Origin: Algorimicrobium hallyeonense
GTDB lineage: Bacteria > Bacteroidota > Bacteroidia > Flavobacteriales > Flavobacteriaceae
Assembly (NCBI RefSeq): GCF_042657385.1
Contig: NZ_JBHSLA010000001.1
Location: forward strand, 248,001-312,000
Direction of reading: 5' to 3'
Length of the DNA: 64,000 nucleotides
Below are positions 32,703 to 43,700 of the stretch, piece after piece. Within the stretch, counting starts at the first letter, position 1; each line of letters starts with the position of its first letter. A program made the position numbers and the translations under genes. Under the pieces are notes generated by a model, which worked only from the letters and a program-made list of their open reading frames with translations, ran no database searches and was not told the origin of the DNA.

Positions 32703-32795
32703 ATGCCAAGTGGTAAAAAGAGAAAGAGACACAAGGTAGCAACGCATAAGCGTAAAAAAAGAAGACGCGCTAACCGTCACAAAAAGAAGAAGTAA
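32703..32795 (+). CDS. 30-residue highly basic protein, lineage-specific
   Basis: A short frame starting MPSGKKRKRHKVATHKRKKR, 30 residues long, with 21 Lys, Arg or His. It lies 34 bases after HU, ends just before a strong terminator, and its codons are well formed, so it is a real gene and not a chance frame. I recall such tiny basic proteins between HU and rng in other Bacteroidota, usually annotated only as hypothetical. The composition suggests a small ribosomal protein or an RNA-binding peptide. A lineage-specific ribosomal protein has been described from Flavobacterium ribosomes, but I cannot confirm that this is the same one. Confidence 0.8.
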   Translation: MPSGKKRKRHKVATHKRKKRRRANRHKKKK

Positions 32796-32799
32796 GCTT

Positions 32800-32826
32800 A
32801 AAAAGTAGTTATTTAACTACTTTTTT
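32800..32826 (+). terminator. Terminator of the HU-basic protein unit
   Basis: AAAAGTAGTTA / TAACTACTTTT followed by T residues on the plus strand, just past the stop of the basic protein. Confidence 0.8.
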
Positions 32827-32837
32827 GGTTTTTACAA

Positions 32838-33035
32838 CAAAGAGTTCTTTGAAATTGAGTTTCGCTTTATATAAAGGTTTTATATATCGAGTTGCTCTTC
32901 GGATTTAAAAAAATCCTGTGAGATACCTTAACTATATTCCGTGTAAAAACGGATTATAGTTTGGGTGTTCTTTCTATTGTTTGTAATGAACAGTAGAAAA
33001 AATAGTATTAATCCATCTGTCATACCATTGGTATG
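32838..33035 (+). promoter_or_regulatory. Structured leader of rng with six consecutive hairpins
   Basis: The 228 bases between the terminator and the rng ATG hold six inverted repeats in a row: CAAAG/CTTTG (32838-32851), TATATAAA/TTTATATA (32868-32886), GGATTT/AAATCC (32901-32916), AACTATATTCCGT/ACGGATTATAGTT with one mismatch (32930-32961), TTTCTATTGTT/AACAGTAGAAA with one G-T pair (32971-32999), and the 15-base palindrome CATACCATTGGTATG (33021-33035). None has a following T run. E. coli rne has a long structured leader through which RNase E controls its own mRNA; the same logic could apply here. No clear promoter is seen inside. Confidence 0.6.
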
Positions 33036-33054
33036 GTAGATAAAAATTAACAAA

Positions 33055-34599
33055 ATGGATAAAGAATTAATTATTCGGTCTGGTTCAGACGCTGTTGATT
33101 TTGCCTTATTAAAAGATGGAAGACTAGTTGAATTACAGAAAGATGAAGGCGGTAATAACTTTTCCGTTGGCGATGTGTTTATTGCCAAAATACGAAAAGC
33201 TGTTCCGGGTTTAAATGCTGCGTTTGTAAATGTAGGCTACGAAAAAGATGCCTTTTTACATTATCATGATTTAGGACCCAAACTCCCTTCCCTTTTAAAA
33301 TTCACAAAACGTGTAAGCACAGGTAAACTAAAAGACTATTCTTTAAAGAATTTCCCATTTGAAAAAGATATTGATAAAGACGGCAAAATTACGGACGTTT
33401 TAAAATCAAATCAATCTACATTAGTACAAATAGTAAAAGAGCCAATTTCCACTAAAGGACCACGGATTAGTTCCGAGTTATCCATAGCTGGCAGATACAT
33501 TGTTTTGGTGCCTTTTTCTGATCGTATTTCTATTTCACAAAAGATAGAGAACAAAGAAGAAAAAGACCGCTTAAAACGCCTTGTAAAGAGTATTACTCCC
33601 CAAGGTTTTGGCGTTATTGTTCGTACAGTAGCAGAAGGCAAAAAAGTAGCAGAGCTAGATAAAGATTTACAAAATTTGCTTGGTCGTTGGACCGCAATGT
33701 GTAAAAAACTAGACAAAGCACACCACCCAAGTAAGGTACTTGGCGAATTGAATAAAGCTTCATCAATATTACGTGATATTTTTAACGATACGTTTACCAA
33801 TATCCATGTAGATGATGAAGAACTTTACATTCAAATTAAAGATTATGTGCAAGAAATTGCACCAAAAAAAGAATCAATTGTGAAATTATATCAATCCAAT
33901 GTTCCCATTTTTGAGAAATTTGGTGTAGAAAGACAGATTAAAACATCCTTCGGGAAAACTGTTTCTATGTCCAAAGGCGCTTATTTGGTAATAGAACACA
34001 CTGAAGCTTTACACGTTATTGATGTAAACAGTGGTAATCGTTCCAATAAAGCTAAAAATCAAGAGGATACAGCCTTGGAAGTTAATGTGATATCTGCAAC
34101 CGAAATTGCTAGACAACTTCGTTTACGTGATATGGGTGGCATTATCGTTATTGACTTTATTGATATGACGAAAGCAGAAAACAGAAAAACGCTTTACAAT
34201 CATCTTCGTGATGAAATGAAAGATGACAGAGCGAAACACAAAATACTACCACCAAGTAAATTTGGTTTAGTACAAATTACAAGACAACGCGTACGTCCAG
34301 AAATGAACATTAAAACGCGAGAGGAAAATCCGGATTCCATTAATGGAGCCGATGTTGAAGCACCAATAGGTATTGTGTCGAAAATTACTCACGATCTTGA
34401 ACAATTATTAAAAAAAGACTATACAAAGGTGACCTTAAACACACATCCTTTTATAGCAGCCTTTTTAACCAAAGGTATTCCATCAATACGTTCAAAATGG
34501 TTTTTTGAACATAAAAAATGGGTCAAAATATTACCAAGAGATGCTTACACATACTTAGAGTACCACTTTTTTGATAAAGATGGTAAACAAATTAAATAA
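33055..34599 (+). CDS. rng: Ribonuclease E/G family endoribonuclease
   Basis: A 514-residue cytoplasmic endonuclease that cuts single-stranded AU-rich RNA in rRNA maturation and mRNA decay. The S1 domain is near residues 38-125 (GDVFIAKIRKAVPGLNAAFV, EKDAFLHYHDLGPKL). The catalytic region carries the two magnesium-binding Asp motifs, VIDVNSG near 322 and VIDFIDM near 365. Length equals RNase G, without the long C-terminal scaffold of RNase E. It follows HU and the small basic protein in the usual Bacteroidota order and is preceded by the multi-hairpin leader. Confidence 0.95.
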   Translation: MDKELIIRSGSDAVDFALLKDGRLVELQKDEGGNNFSVGDVFIAKIRKAVPGLNAAFVNVGYEKDAFLHYHDLGPKLPSLLKFTKRVSTGKLKDYSLKNFPFEKDIDKDGKITDVLKSNQSTLVQIVKEPISTKGPRISSELSIAGRYIVLVPFSDRISISQKIENKEEKDRLKRLVKSITPQGFGVIVRTVAEGKKVAELDKDLQNLLGRWTAMCKKLDKAHHPSKVLGELNKASSILRDIFNDTFTNIHVDDEELYIQIKDYVQEIAPKKESIVKLYQSNVPIFEKFGVERQIKTSFGKTVSMSKGAYLVIEHTEALHVIDVNSGNRSNKAKNQEDTALEVNVISATEIARQLRLRDMGGIIVIDFIDMTKAENRKTLYNHLRDEMKDDRAKHKILPPSKFGLVQITRQRVRPEMNIKTREENPDSINGADVEAPIGIVSKITHDLEQLLKKDYTKVTLNTHPFIAAFLTKGIPSIRSKWFFEHKKWVKILPRDAYTYLEYHFFDKDGKQIK

Positions 34600-34603
34600 T
34601 AAC

Positions 34604-34634
34604 AAAGCTCCGAATATTCTTCGGGGCTTTTTTT
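34604..34634 (+). terminator. Terminator of rng
   Basis: AAAGCTCCGAA / TTCGGGGCTTT with TTTT after it on the plus strand, five bases past the rng stop. Confidence 0.85.
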
Positions 34635-34824
34635 ATGCGCAAACTTTAGTACATTTAAAATAAAAAGCTTTTCGTATGAATTTTAATACCAGATGGTGGT
34701 TGCATATTTACTATTTATATTACGGACTATAGGAAGCTAAATTTCAGTTTTACGCTTTAATTAAAGACCGTTTTATAATCTATAGTAAAATGCAAAAAAT
34801 TGACATTAAACACGAAGAAAATAA
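34635..34824. other. Gene-free spacer between rng and the OmpA/PD40 gene
   Basis: Convergent spacer between two terminators. I see no reading frame or RNA gene with support. Confidence 0.5.
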
Positions 34825-34855
34825 AAAGCCTTGCTAAATTAATAGCAAGGCTTTT
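34825..34855 (-). terminator. Terminator of the type IX secretion module
   Basis: Perfect AAAAGCCTTGCTA / TAGCAAGGCTTTT with a T-rich run on the minus strand, 26 bases past the OmpA/PD40 stop. Confidence 0.85.
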
Positions 34856-34880
34856 ATTTATAACTAATAATTAGTTTGCC

Positions 34881-36779
34881 TTATTCTTCAGAAGGATTTC
34901 CACTTACTATAATAAACTCTGAACGTCTATTTGTTTGATGTTCTGCTTCTGTACAATTAGATTTACAATCTACTTTAGGCTCATTTTCACCTTTTCCTAC
35001 TCCAGAAATTCTGGAAGTATCTATACCTTTAGAGATTACATATTGAACGGTAGATTTAGCACGTCTGTCTGATAATCTTTCATTGTATGAAGCTGGACCT
35101 CTATTATCTGTGTGAGATTCTGCCAAAATAATCATATTTGGATATTTCTTCATAACAGATACTAATTTATCCAATTCAAATGCCCCTTGTTGTGTAATAT
35201 TAGATTTATCAAAATCGAATAATATTGGATTCAATACAACACGATCTAGCACAATAATTTTATCAATAGGATTTAAATTAAGGAGCAATAACGCTTCCTT
35301 ATCCTTACTCCCTGCAAAGCTAATTGTATTACTTTCATAGCCTTCTAATACACCGGCAATTTCCAAAGTTTTATCGCAAGAAACAGTGTATTCTACTTTA
35401 CCATTAGCATCTGATGTTTGTGTTGAAACCACACGTCCTACAGCATCTCTAATTTTAACAGAAACGCCCGCTAAAGGATTACTAGTATCATTATCTACTA
35501 CGGTTGTAATTACATTTACATTACATGGTACTAGGCGTTTTATTGCATATATATCATCGCCACCTTTTCCTCCAGAACGATTAGAAGACACAAAGCCTTC
35601 TCCTGTTTCCTCGTTTACAGTGAACGCAAAGTCATCTACATTACTATTTACGGGAACACCTACGTTTACAGCTTCACCCGCTTCTGACATATAAAATACG
35701 TCTAAACCACCTAGTCCTAAGTGACCATCTGAAGAGAAGTATAATGTACCGTTAGAACTTGAGAATGGGAATTTTTCGTTTCCTTCTGTATTTACTTTGT
35801 CTCCTAAATTTACTGGTTCTCCAACTGTACCGTCTTCATTTACTGGTGCTTTGTACAGGTCAAATAATCCAAGACCTCCTGGCATATCTGATTGGAAATA
35901 TAACGTTTTGCCATCTGCACTTAAAGCAGGACTATTTACATTGTAGCTAGAATTATTTAAAGAAAGCGACTCAACATTTCGCCATTTATCACCATCTCTA
36001 TTTGCTTTGTATATATGTAGAACACTGAATTTTGTATTAGAGATTGAATCTTTTTCATATTCGCCTTCAAAGAAACTCTCACGCGCAAAATACATGGTAT
36101 TTCCATCCGGACTAAATGTTACAGTCCCTTCATGGTATTTTGTATTAATATCTCCTTTTACGGGGTCAGCTTCTTGATATGTACCATCTGTAAGAATATT
36201 TGAAACGTAAACATCTAAAAATGGTTGGTCATTCCATCCGTAGTTACGTCTAGCATTATTTCTAGCTGTTGTAAAATACAATTGACTATTATAAACTGCG
36301 CCTCCAAAATCAGAATTTTCTGTATTAATTTCTAGATTTTGAATGGTATACTCTTTTGCCTTATCTAATATTGAAGGTAAATAATCAGGATTTGACTTAA
36401 ACGCTTTTGCACGATCATCTCGTGGTTTTAGTTGAGCAAAACGCTCCATTTGTGCATTAGCCTCTTGATATTTTTCATTTGCTTTAAGCATTTGTGAATA
36501 TTTGTAAACCATTTCAGCATCTTCAGATGTTTCTAAAGCTTTTGCATACCAACGTTCAGACTCAACTGTATTGAAAATATTATAATTAGCTTCTCCTAAT
36601 TGTGAATAGACATAGGTGTCTCCTTCACCGTTTTCAACCAGTTTATTGTAACCTGCAATAGCTTGAACAAATTCGAATTTAGCAAAATGCTTATCAGCAG
36701 ATTCCGTAGCTTTATTTTGAGCAGTCGCACTTAAACTACTCATGACTATAAGTGCTATAAATATTTTAATGTTTTTCAT
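34881..36779 (-). CDS. OmpA-family protein with TPR and PD40 repeats (T9SS-associated)
   Basis: A 632-residue exported protein, signal peptide ending near LSATAQ. The N-terminal 140 residues read as TPR-like helices (ADKHFAKFEFVQAIAGYNKL). Residues 150-400 hold PD40/WD40-like beta repeats (VTFSPDGNTMYFARES, PALSADGKTLYFQSD, FSSSNGTLYFSSDG). A carboxypeptidase-like domain follows near 420-500. The C-terminus is an OmpA peptidoglycan-binding domain with ESHTDNRGPASYNERLSDRRA. Proteins of this layout (PorE-like) occur beside PorP/SprF partners in type IX secretion loci and may link them to the cell wall. It lies 18 bases after the SprF gene. Confidence 0.92.
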   Translation of the reverse strand: MKNIKIFIALIVMSSLSATAQNKATESADKHFAKFEFVQAIAGYNKLVENGEGDTYVYSQLGEANYNIFNTVESERWYAKALETSEDAEMVYKYSQMLKANEKYQEANAQMERFAQLKPRDDRAKAFKSNPDYLPSILDKAKEYTIQNLEINTENSDFGGAVYNSQLYFTTARNNARRNYGWNDQPFLDVYVSNILTDGTYQEADPVKGDINTKYHEGTVTFSPDGNTMYFARESFFEGEYEKDSISNTKFSVLHIYKANRDGDKWRNVESLSLNNSSYNVNSPALSADGKTLYFQSDMPGGLGLFDLYKAPVNEDGTVGEPVNLGDKVNTEGNEKFPFSSSNGTLYFSSDGHLGLGGLDVFYMSEAGEAVNVGVPVNSNVDDFAFTVNEETGEGFVSSNRSGGKGGDDIYAIKRLVPCNVNVITTVVDNDTSNPLAGVSVKIRDAVGRVVSTQTSDANGKVEYTVSCDKTLEIAGVLEGYESNTISFAGSKDKEALLLLNLNPIDKIIVLDRVVLNPILFDFDKSNITQQGAFELDKLVSVMKKYPNMIILAESHTDNRGPASYNERLSDRRAKSTVQYVISKGIDTSRISGVGKGENEPKVDCKSNCTEAEHQTNRRSEFIIVSGNPSEE

Positions 36780-36797
36780 TATGTTTAGCTTAAGTGA

Positions 36798-37712
36798 TTA
36801 GAAATAACGTGGTGAACGCGATACTTTTTTGGTGAAACTGAAATCGAAGTTAATAAATATCTCATGTGATGATGATGTTGCATAACTTAAATCTGATTGC
36901 ACACTATCATAAGCATAACCAATTCTTAAATTAGGAGATACCATAAAGTTAATCATTCCAGTAAAAGAATCCTCTAAACGATATCCTGCACCAATTTCCA
37001 CAATATTAAACATGAAAAGGTTTGCATTTACATCAAAACTGATAGGCGCATCAAACGCCATTTTCATCATACCGTGAGGTTTTAATGCGAAATTATCAGA
37101 TAAATTAAATACATAACCTGCTCCAGCAAATAAGTGCTGTGTTTCAGATCCAACTTTAACACCGTTTGTAGCATCTAAATGCACGGAGTTAAGCATATTT
37201 GGCATAGAAACCGACACATAATATTTGTTTGGTTTGTAGAAATAAACACCGGCACCCACGTTTGGTGTGGCGCCATCCACATCTTCTTGAAGGAAGGGAT
37301 CATTCATATCTATGACGTCCAAATCCACCAATCCAACTTTGTGAAAGGTTGCACCTGCTTTAACACCAAAGGCTAATTTGTTATCACCTCCTAATGGTAA
37401 GGTATATGAGAAATCAGCATAGACGTTATTTTCCCTTACAGGTCCAATTTCATCATTAATAAAGGATAAACCGAGACCTACGCGCTTTCCAACTGGCGCA
37501 CTAATAGAGAGTGTTCCAGTATTAGGCGAACCTTCTAACCCAACCCATTGGCTTCTATAAAGAGCACCAATAGCAATTCCTTCAAAGGAACCGGCATAAG
37601 CTGGGTTTATCACGTTCATATTATACATATACTGCGTGTACTGCGGGTCTTGTTGTGCATGCATAAAGGATGCTGACAATAAGAATACGAAAATTATATA
37701 TAGTTTTTTCAT
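36798..37712 (-). CDS. PorP/SprF family type IX secretion outer-membrane protein
   Basis: A 304-residue exported beta-barrel protein: signal peptide ending SFMHAQ, then the family hallmark DPQYTQYMYNMNVINPAYAG and the later SQWVGLEGSPNTGTLSISAP. SprF of Flavobacterium is needed to deliver the adhesin SprB to the surface, and related proteins accompany individual type B cargo. Here the cargo gene lies directly upstream, 23 bases away. The frame extends to 37757 inside the cargo gene, but MKKLYIIFVFLLS at 37712 gives the proper signal peptide. Confidence 0.94.
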   Translation of the reverse strand: MKKLYIIFVFLLSASFMHAQQDPQYTQYMYNMNVINPAYAGSFEGIAIGALYRSQWVGLEGSPNTGTLSISAPVGKRVGLGLSFINDEIGPVRENNVYADFSYTLPLGGDNKLAFGVKAGATFHKVGLVDLDVIDMNDPFLQEDVDGATPNVGAGVYFYKPNKYYVSVSMPNMLNSVHLDATNGVKVGSETQHLFAGAGYVFNLSDNFALKPHGMMKMAFDAPISFDVNANLFMFNIVEIGAGYRLEDSFTGMINFMVSPNLRIGYAYDSVQSDLSYATSSSHEIFINFDFSFTKKVSRSPRYF

Positions 37713-37735
37713 TATTAAATTTTGGTTGCGTTCGT

Positions 37736-40700
37736 TTACTTGTTGATATATACCCATGATGATTTCACTTTACCATTTTGATATTTCATGATATAATAAT
37801 AAGTTCCTACCGGTAATTCATCACCGTTATCGGCAACTCCTCTAAACTGGTCTGTATAAATTCCATTTTTATGGCTAAATACTTTAACACCATGACGGTT
37901 GAATATTTCTAAACTACTCACATCATAACCACTTAGATCAAACGTATCGTTTACGCCATCATCATTTGGTGTGATAACCTGCGGAATAACCTGCACCAAA
38001 CATTCATCTGTAATAAATGTTACTTCAGATGATACGGGACAAGGTCCAGTAGTAGTATACGCAATTGTATACGACGTGTTTGTTTCAGCATTTTGGACTT
38101 CTCCCGTTGTTGCATTTATGGTTGCACCATCGTTTGGAATCGGGTTAAAAGTAAATGTACCTCCCGTATCTCCTAAAATACTTATAGTTGCTCCTTCGCA
38201 TGATATGGCAACCACGCTAAATGAAGCGTCTTCTTCTGCCGGAATGGTTATTGTTTCCGATGCCGTTGTTGGACAAGTACCTACCGTGGTATATTCAACC
38301 GTATAACTACTTCCAGATTCTACATTCATAATCTCACCTGAACCTGGGTCTATAGTTGCTCCATCTGTTGGTAAAGGATTAAATGTAAATGTTCCTCCTG
38401 TATCACCTGTTAGAACAGCGGTAGCACCATCACAATTTACTGTCATTGTAAATGAAGCATCACCTCCTGGCAGGACTGTTACTGTTTGTGTTTCTGTTTC
38501 TGCACAAACTCCAGACGTTGAATATACTACTGTATACGTAGTACCACCGGTACCATTCGAGATTTCTCCTGTGGTTGCATTTATAGTTGCACCATCCGTT
38601 GGTACTGGGTCGAAGGTAAATGTTCCTCCTGCATCACCATCTATAGTTGCTACGGCTCCATCACAATTAGCAGTTAAGGTAAAGGATGCATCACCAACCG
38701 TTGGCAAGGTTATTGTTTCTGAAGTTGTTGCTTCACAACTAACATCACCTACTGTATACTCTATGGTATAAGAAGATCCAGGAACACCATTTGTAATTTC
38801 ACCCGTATTCATGTCTAACACCGCACCATCTGTTGGTACTGGATTAAATGTGAATACACCACCTGTATCACCAGTTACATTAGCTGTTGCACCTGTACAC
38901 GATGTTGTCATTTCAAATGCTGCATCTGCTATTAACGGAATACTTATTGTTTGCGTTGCTGTCTCTGGGCAGTCGCCTACTGTTGTATATTCTACCGTGT
39001 AACTTGCACCTGCTACAACATTCGTAATTTCACCAGAAGCGGAATCAATGGTTGCACCATCGGTTGGCACTGGATTGAATGTAAATACACCTCCAGCATC
39101 TCCCGTTACAGTTGCTGTTGCACTTACGCAATCTGCTGAAAGCGTAAAAGATGGGTCGCTTGGTAATAATACGGTTACAGTTTCTGTTCTCGTAACAGGA
39201 CAGGTTCCAGAAATAGTATATTCAACAGTATAAGTATTACCACTAACACCGTTAAAAATTTCACCTGTTGTACTGTCTATTGTTGCGCCATCTGCAGGTT
39301 CTGGATTAAAAACAAACGTTCCTCCGCTATCACCATCAATTGTAGTAATAGCACCGTCACATGTTGCGGTTAATGTGAAGGAAGGATCTCCTGCCGCTGG
39401 CAATGTTATAATTTCGGTAACAATAGCAGGACAACCAGCATCTCCTACTGTATATTGTACATTATAAGTTGTTCCAGAGGTACCATTAGTAATCTCTCCG
39501 GTTGTTGGGTCAATAATAGCGCCATCCGTAGGTTCTGGGTTGAAAGCAAATGTTCCACCTGTATCTCCAAGAATAGTAGCAGTTGCTCCCGTACAGTCTA
39601 AATCCATTTCAAATGTTCCATCAGCTGTAGAAAGGTTGGTGTAAGTAACCTCAACTTCATCTACAACAGTAGCTTGACCACCCGTACATAAATCATATGT
39701 TACTTCAAAGGTATAAGTTGAATTTTGAGTTGGAGACACTGTTACGGTGTCTTCTGTCCCAATTACATTTCCTGCAGGGTCTACCCATTGTAATGCGTAA
39801 TTTGGAACTCCTGACGGTGAAAACCTCCAAGATTCTTCTTGCGTCACTGTCCAAACACCCGTATTTCTACCTGGAGGTGTTGTAGCAGCGGTATCATCAA
39901 CATTTTGCAATCCAATAACAGCTCTACCACCGTTCCAAGACGTACAAGTTGGCTTGCTTAATACATGAATATCAATATTATTTGATGATTCGTGAAGTAT
40001 GATTTGAGATGTAGATGTGTTTGAATTACATTGGCTACCAAAATGACAAACAGCATTATAGTTTACAACGAACTGTCTATAAGGTGCAGAACCTAAAACT
40101 ACATAATCTATACTACCACAAACCGAAGGGTCTATATCATGACCTACGCCGAAAATATTTGCTTCTGTAATGGTTGCGTTTGTAGCATTTGGCAAAGTAT
40201 CTCCAGCACCAAGTGCCCATCCATTAAATCCACCTGCATTCTCTACCTCAAAACTAATAACACCATTAGAACCAATAATTACTTGGTTATAAACACCACC
40301 ATAGAAACAGAAATCAAATCCAAGTTCTAAAACGTCAGACCATGTATCATCAACGTTTATACTTGTTGGTGTTGCGCCATCCACTGGAGGTGTTGGACAG
40401 GTATCAATAGCGTTTATTTCATAATTATTCGTGTCTTGACCATATAAATGGAAGTTTCCTGATAGTGTAACTTCTGGCGTATTACAATCTACACCCGTAT
40501 CATCACCGGCAAAAACAATAGAGCACGGATTTGGTGGTGGTGGACATATAAACGCTAATGGGTTACTTATAACTGTACAATTAGGATCGTTTGTATTAGC
40601 AACTGTAACAACTACATTTGTACTAGCTGCATATGGACCGAAGTTTAAAATTCCTGTTTCTGTAACCACAACTGGAGCACTACCTTGATTATCAGTTAGT

Positions 40701-43700
40701 GTTAAGCTAGTTGCATCTCCTAAATCTGTAATATCTACTTCTACTTCAAAAACAGGGTTATTAGGATCTGTTATACAATCACCATTCACCACATCAAAAC
40801 GAACCGTTTGTGGAATACATGTTTGACACCAAACATCAAAATCCCAAGGTTCTCGGCTACCACTCTCGCAGCTAACCGAACCATCAGCTTCCGCAAGAAC
40901 AATTATTCGATCACCTGTTGAGCCGAATTCTAATCCAGCAAGATCACCGTTAATTCCTGTTCCTTCATATATAATGGTACCGTCACCTTCTGTGATTCTA
41001 ATTGTATCACAACAGGTTTCAATAGTTCCTGAATTGAATAAAATATTTAATGGAAATCCACTAGAACTTTGGAAACTATAAATTTCTTGAAATTGGTTAT
41101 TTCCATTTTCATAACAATGAACTGTGTTTAAAACCTGACCTGCTTCACAGTCAATAATTTGATTCGGATCTGGACGTGTAGTAAAACTATATTCTGTACA
41201 TCCAGATGCACTTCCATTATCATTATACGGTATAATGGTCACATAATATGTTTGATCATAGTCTAAAATACCTGGATCGAATGTTGTAACATTTCCAACA
41301 TCTTCAAGGTTATAAACATCTGTTCCTCCTGGTGTTGTTCCCATATTAATAAAGTAACCAGTTACAAATATAGTTGCTGGTGTCCAGAAAAGATCTTCAT
41401 TTTCATTAACGTCAACAGCACCATTTGCAGGAGCTGTTAATACAGCATTACAATTAGGTAGTGCTGTGGTATCCACACAGGAAACATCAAAATTCCATGG
41501 TGCGTTGTTAGAGCCTTCACAGCTTCCAAATCCGTCAGAATCAACTTCAACTTCAATAGAACCTCCTGAAGAAACAAATACTAATCCCGTTAAATCACCA
41601 CCATTATCACCTTGATATAAAATGGTTCCGTCAGAATCTCTTACAATTAATTCATCCCATGTTGCTTCAATCCAACCGGAATTAAATACTAAAGCTAACG
41701 GAGCACCATCATTACTGGCAAAGTTGAAAACCATATCATCATTGGCTGAATAGCAATACACGGTATTTACAACTTCATTTGCAGAACAGTCTAAAATTTG
41801 ATTTGGATCATTTCTAACGGTAAAGCTTTCCTCTGTACAACCTGTTGCGTTTCCATTATCATTGTAAGGAATTATGGTTACATAATAAGTCGTTTCAAAC
41901 ATTAATGTTCCTAGTGGATAAGTTAAAACGTTTCCAACATCCACACCATCTAAAACATCTGTTCCGCCTGGTGTAGTACCCATATTAATAATATAACCCG
42001 TAACAAAAACACTTGCTGGACTCCAAGTTAAATCGGCATTCTCATCTACACCAACCGCGCCGTTTAATGGAGCAGTCAGTTCAGCGTTACAATTTGGAAC
42101 AACTGTAGTATCGACACAAGACACATCAAAATCCCATGGTGTTCTAGATCCACTTGCACAACTAACAGAACCATCAGCTTCGTAGAACATTACTAATCTA
42201 TCTGTTATAGAAACAATAGATAATCCAGCTAAATCGCCTCCATTATTGCCTTCAAAAATAACAGTTCCATTCCCGTCTTGTATTCTAATATTATCACAGC
42301 AGGATTCAATAGTTCCTGAATTAAAGAACATGTTTAAAGGACTTCCGTCTGAGCTTTGGAAACTAAAAATTTCCTGAAACGCATTATTCCCATTTTCGTA
42401 ACAGAAAACCGTGTTTAATATTTGATTTGCTGCACAATCAATAATCTGATTTGGATCTGGACGTACTGTAAAACTTTCCTCATTACAGTTTACCGCAGGT
42501 CCATTATCATTATAAGGCGTAATGGTTACATAATATGTTTGATCATAATCCAAGGTTCCTGGATCGTATGTTAAAACAGGACCTACATCCACATTATCTG
42601 CAATATCCGTTCCCCCAGGTGTAGTTCCCATAGTTACGGTATAACCCGTAACAAAAATGGTTGCAGGACTCCAGGTTAAATCCACATTTTCATTAACGCC
42701 AACTTCCCCATTTATTGGTGCTGTTAACGTAGCGTTACAATTTGGTATAGATGATGTATCAACACAGGCTACATCAAAATCCCAAGGATTGTTGGTACAG
42801 CTAATTCCGGAACCATCTGAAGTTACTCCTATTGTAATCGTATCGCCTGTTGATGTAAATATCAAACCGGCTAAATTCCCTCCGTTTCCATAAGGAGTAG
42901 CTGCGTTTAAATTTGTAACACCGTCAGAGTCTAAAACTATTAGTTCATCCCAGTTGTTTTCTGTACTACCAGAATTAAAAACCACCACTAAAGGCGAACC
43001 ATCACTACTTACAAAACTAAATGTAGTTGTATCGTTATTTGTATAACAGAAAACCGTATTAATTGGAATTCCCGAACCACAATCTACCGGTGCATTTGGA
43101 TCTGCTCCTGTTGTAAAAGATTGTACTGCACAACCTGTTGCGTCACCATTAGCATTAAAAGGCGTAATCGTTACATAATAAGTTGTTGAGTATTCTAAAT
43201 CTGGTAAAGCAAAAGAAGTTGAAAGACCAACGCCTTGAGACGTCACGACATCATCTCCGCCTGGCGTAGTTCCAACCGCTAGGGTATAACCAGAAGGAAT
43301 ACCTGTAGCAGGTTGCCAACTTAAATCGGCTGTTATTGGAACTCCTGTTGCACCATTAGTTGGCGAAATTAAATTAGAACACGATGGCGGATCTACAACC
43401 ACCTGTGATGCTGTAACATTATCTATATAGAAATAATAATTTCCAGAAAAATACGTATTTTCAAATCTTAATTTGATGTCAGAACCTGTAGGCACATTTG
43501 CGGCCGGTAGAACAAAACTTATATTTGCACAGGTATTTGCGGCCTGATGGTTAGAATCATCTATGGTTCCCATATTGGTCCATGTAGCTCCATTATTTGT
43601 GGAGTATTCCACATTGAGCTCTCCCCAACCAGGGTTAGTAGGATCGACAGCGGCTGACCAATCAACAATTTTATAATCAAAAGCTACTGTTAAATCTGTA

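Noticed and set aside
34635..34824. Small RNA gene between rng and the OmpA/PD40 gene.
   Set aside because: The stretch lies between two terminators but has no promoter of the expected form and no stable structure beyond those terminators.
37971..39233. A ladder of plus-strand frames of similar sequence across this stretch.
   Set aside because: They are antisense shadows of the seven coding repeats in the giant cargo gene, which explains their periodic similarity.
38012..39632. Regularly spaced repeats considered as a CRISPR-like or satellite array.
   Set aside because: The period is about 231 bp, the repeats keep one open frame with conserved residues, and there are no short repeats with unique spacers.
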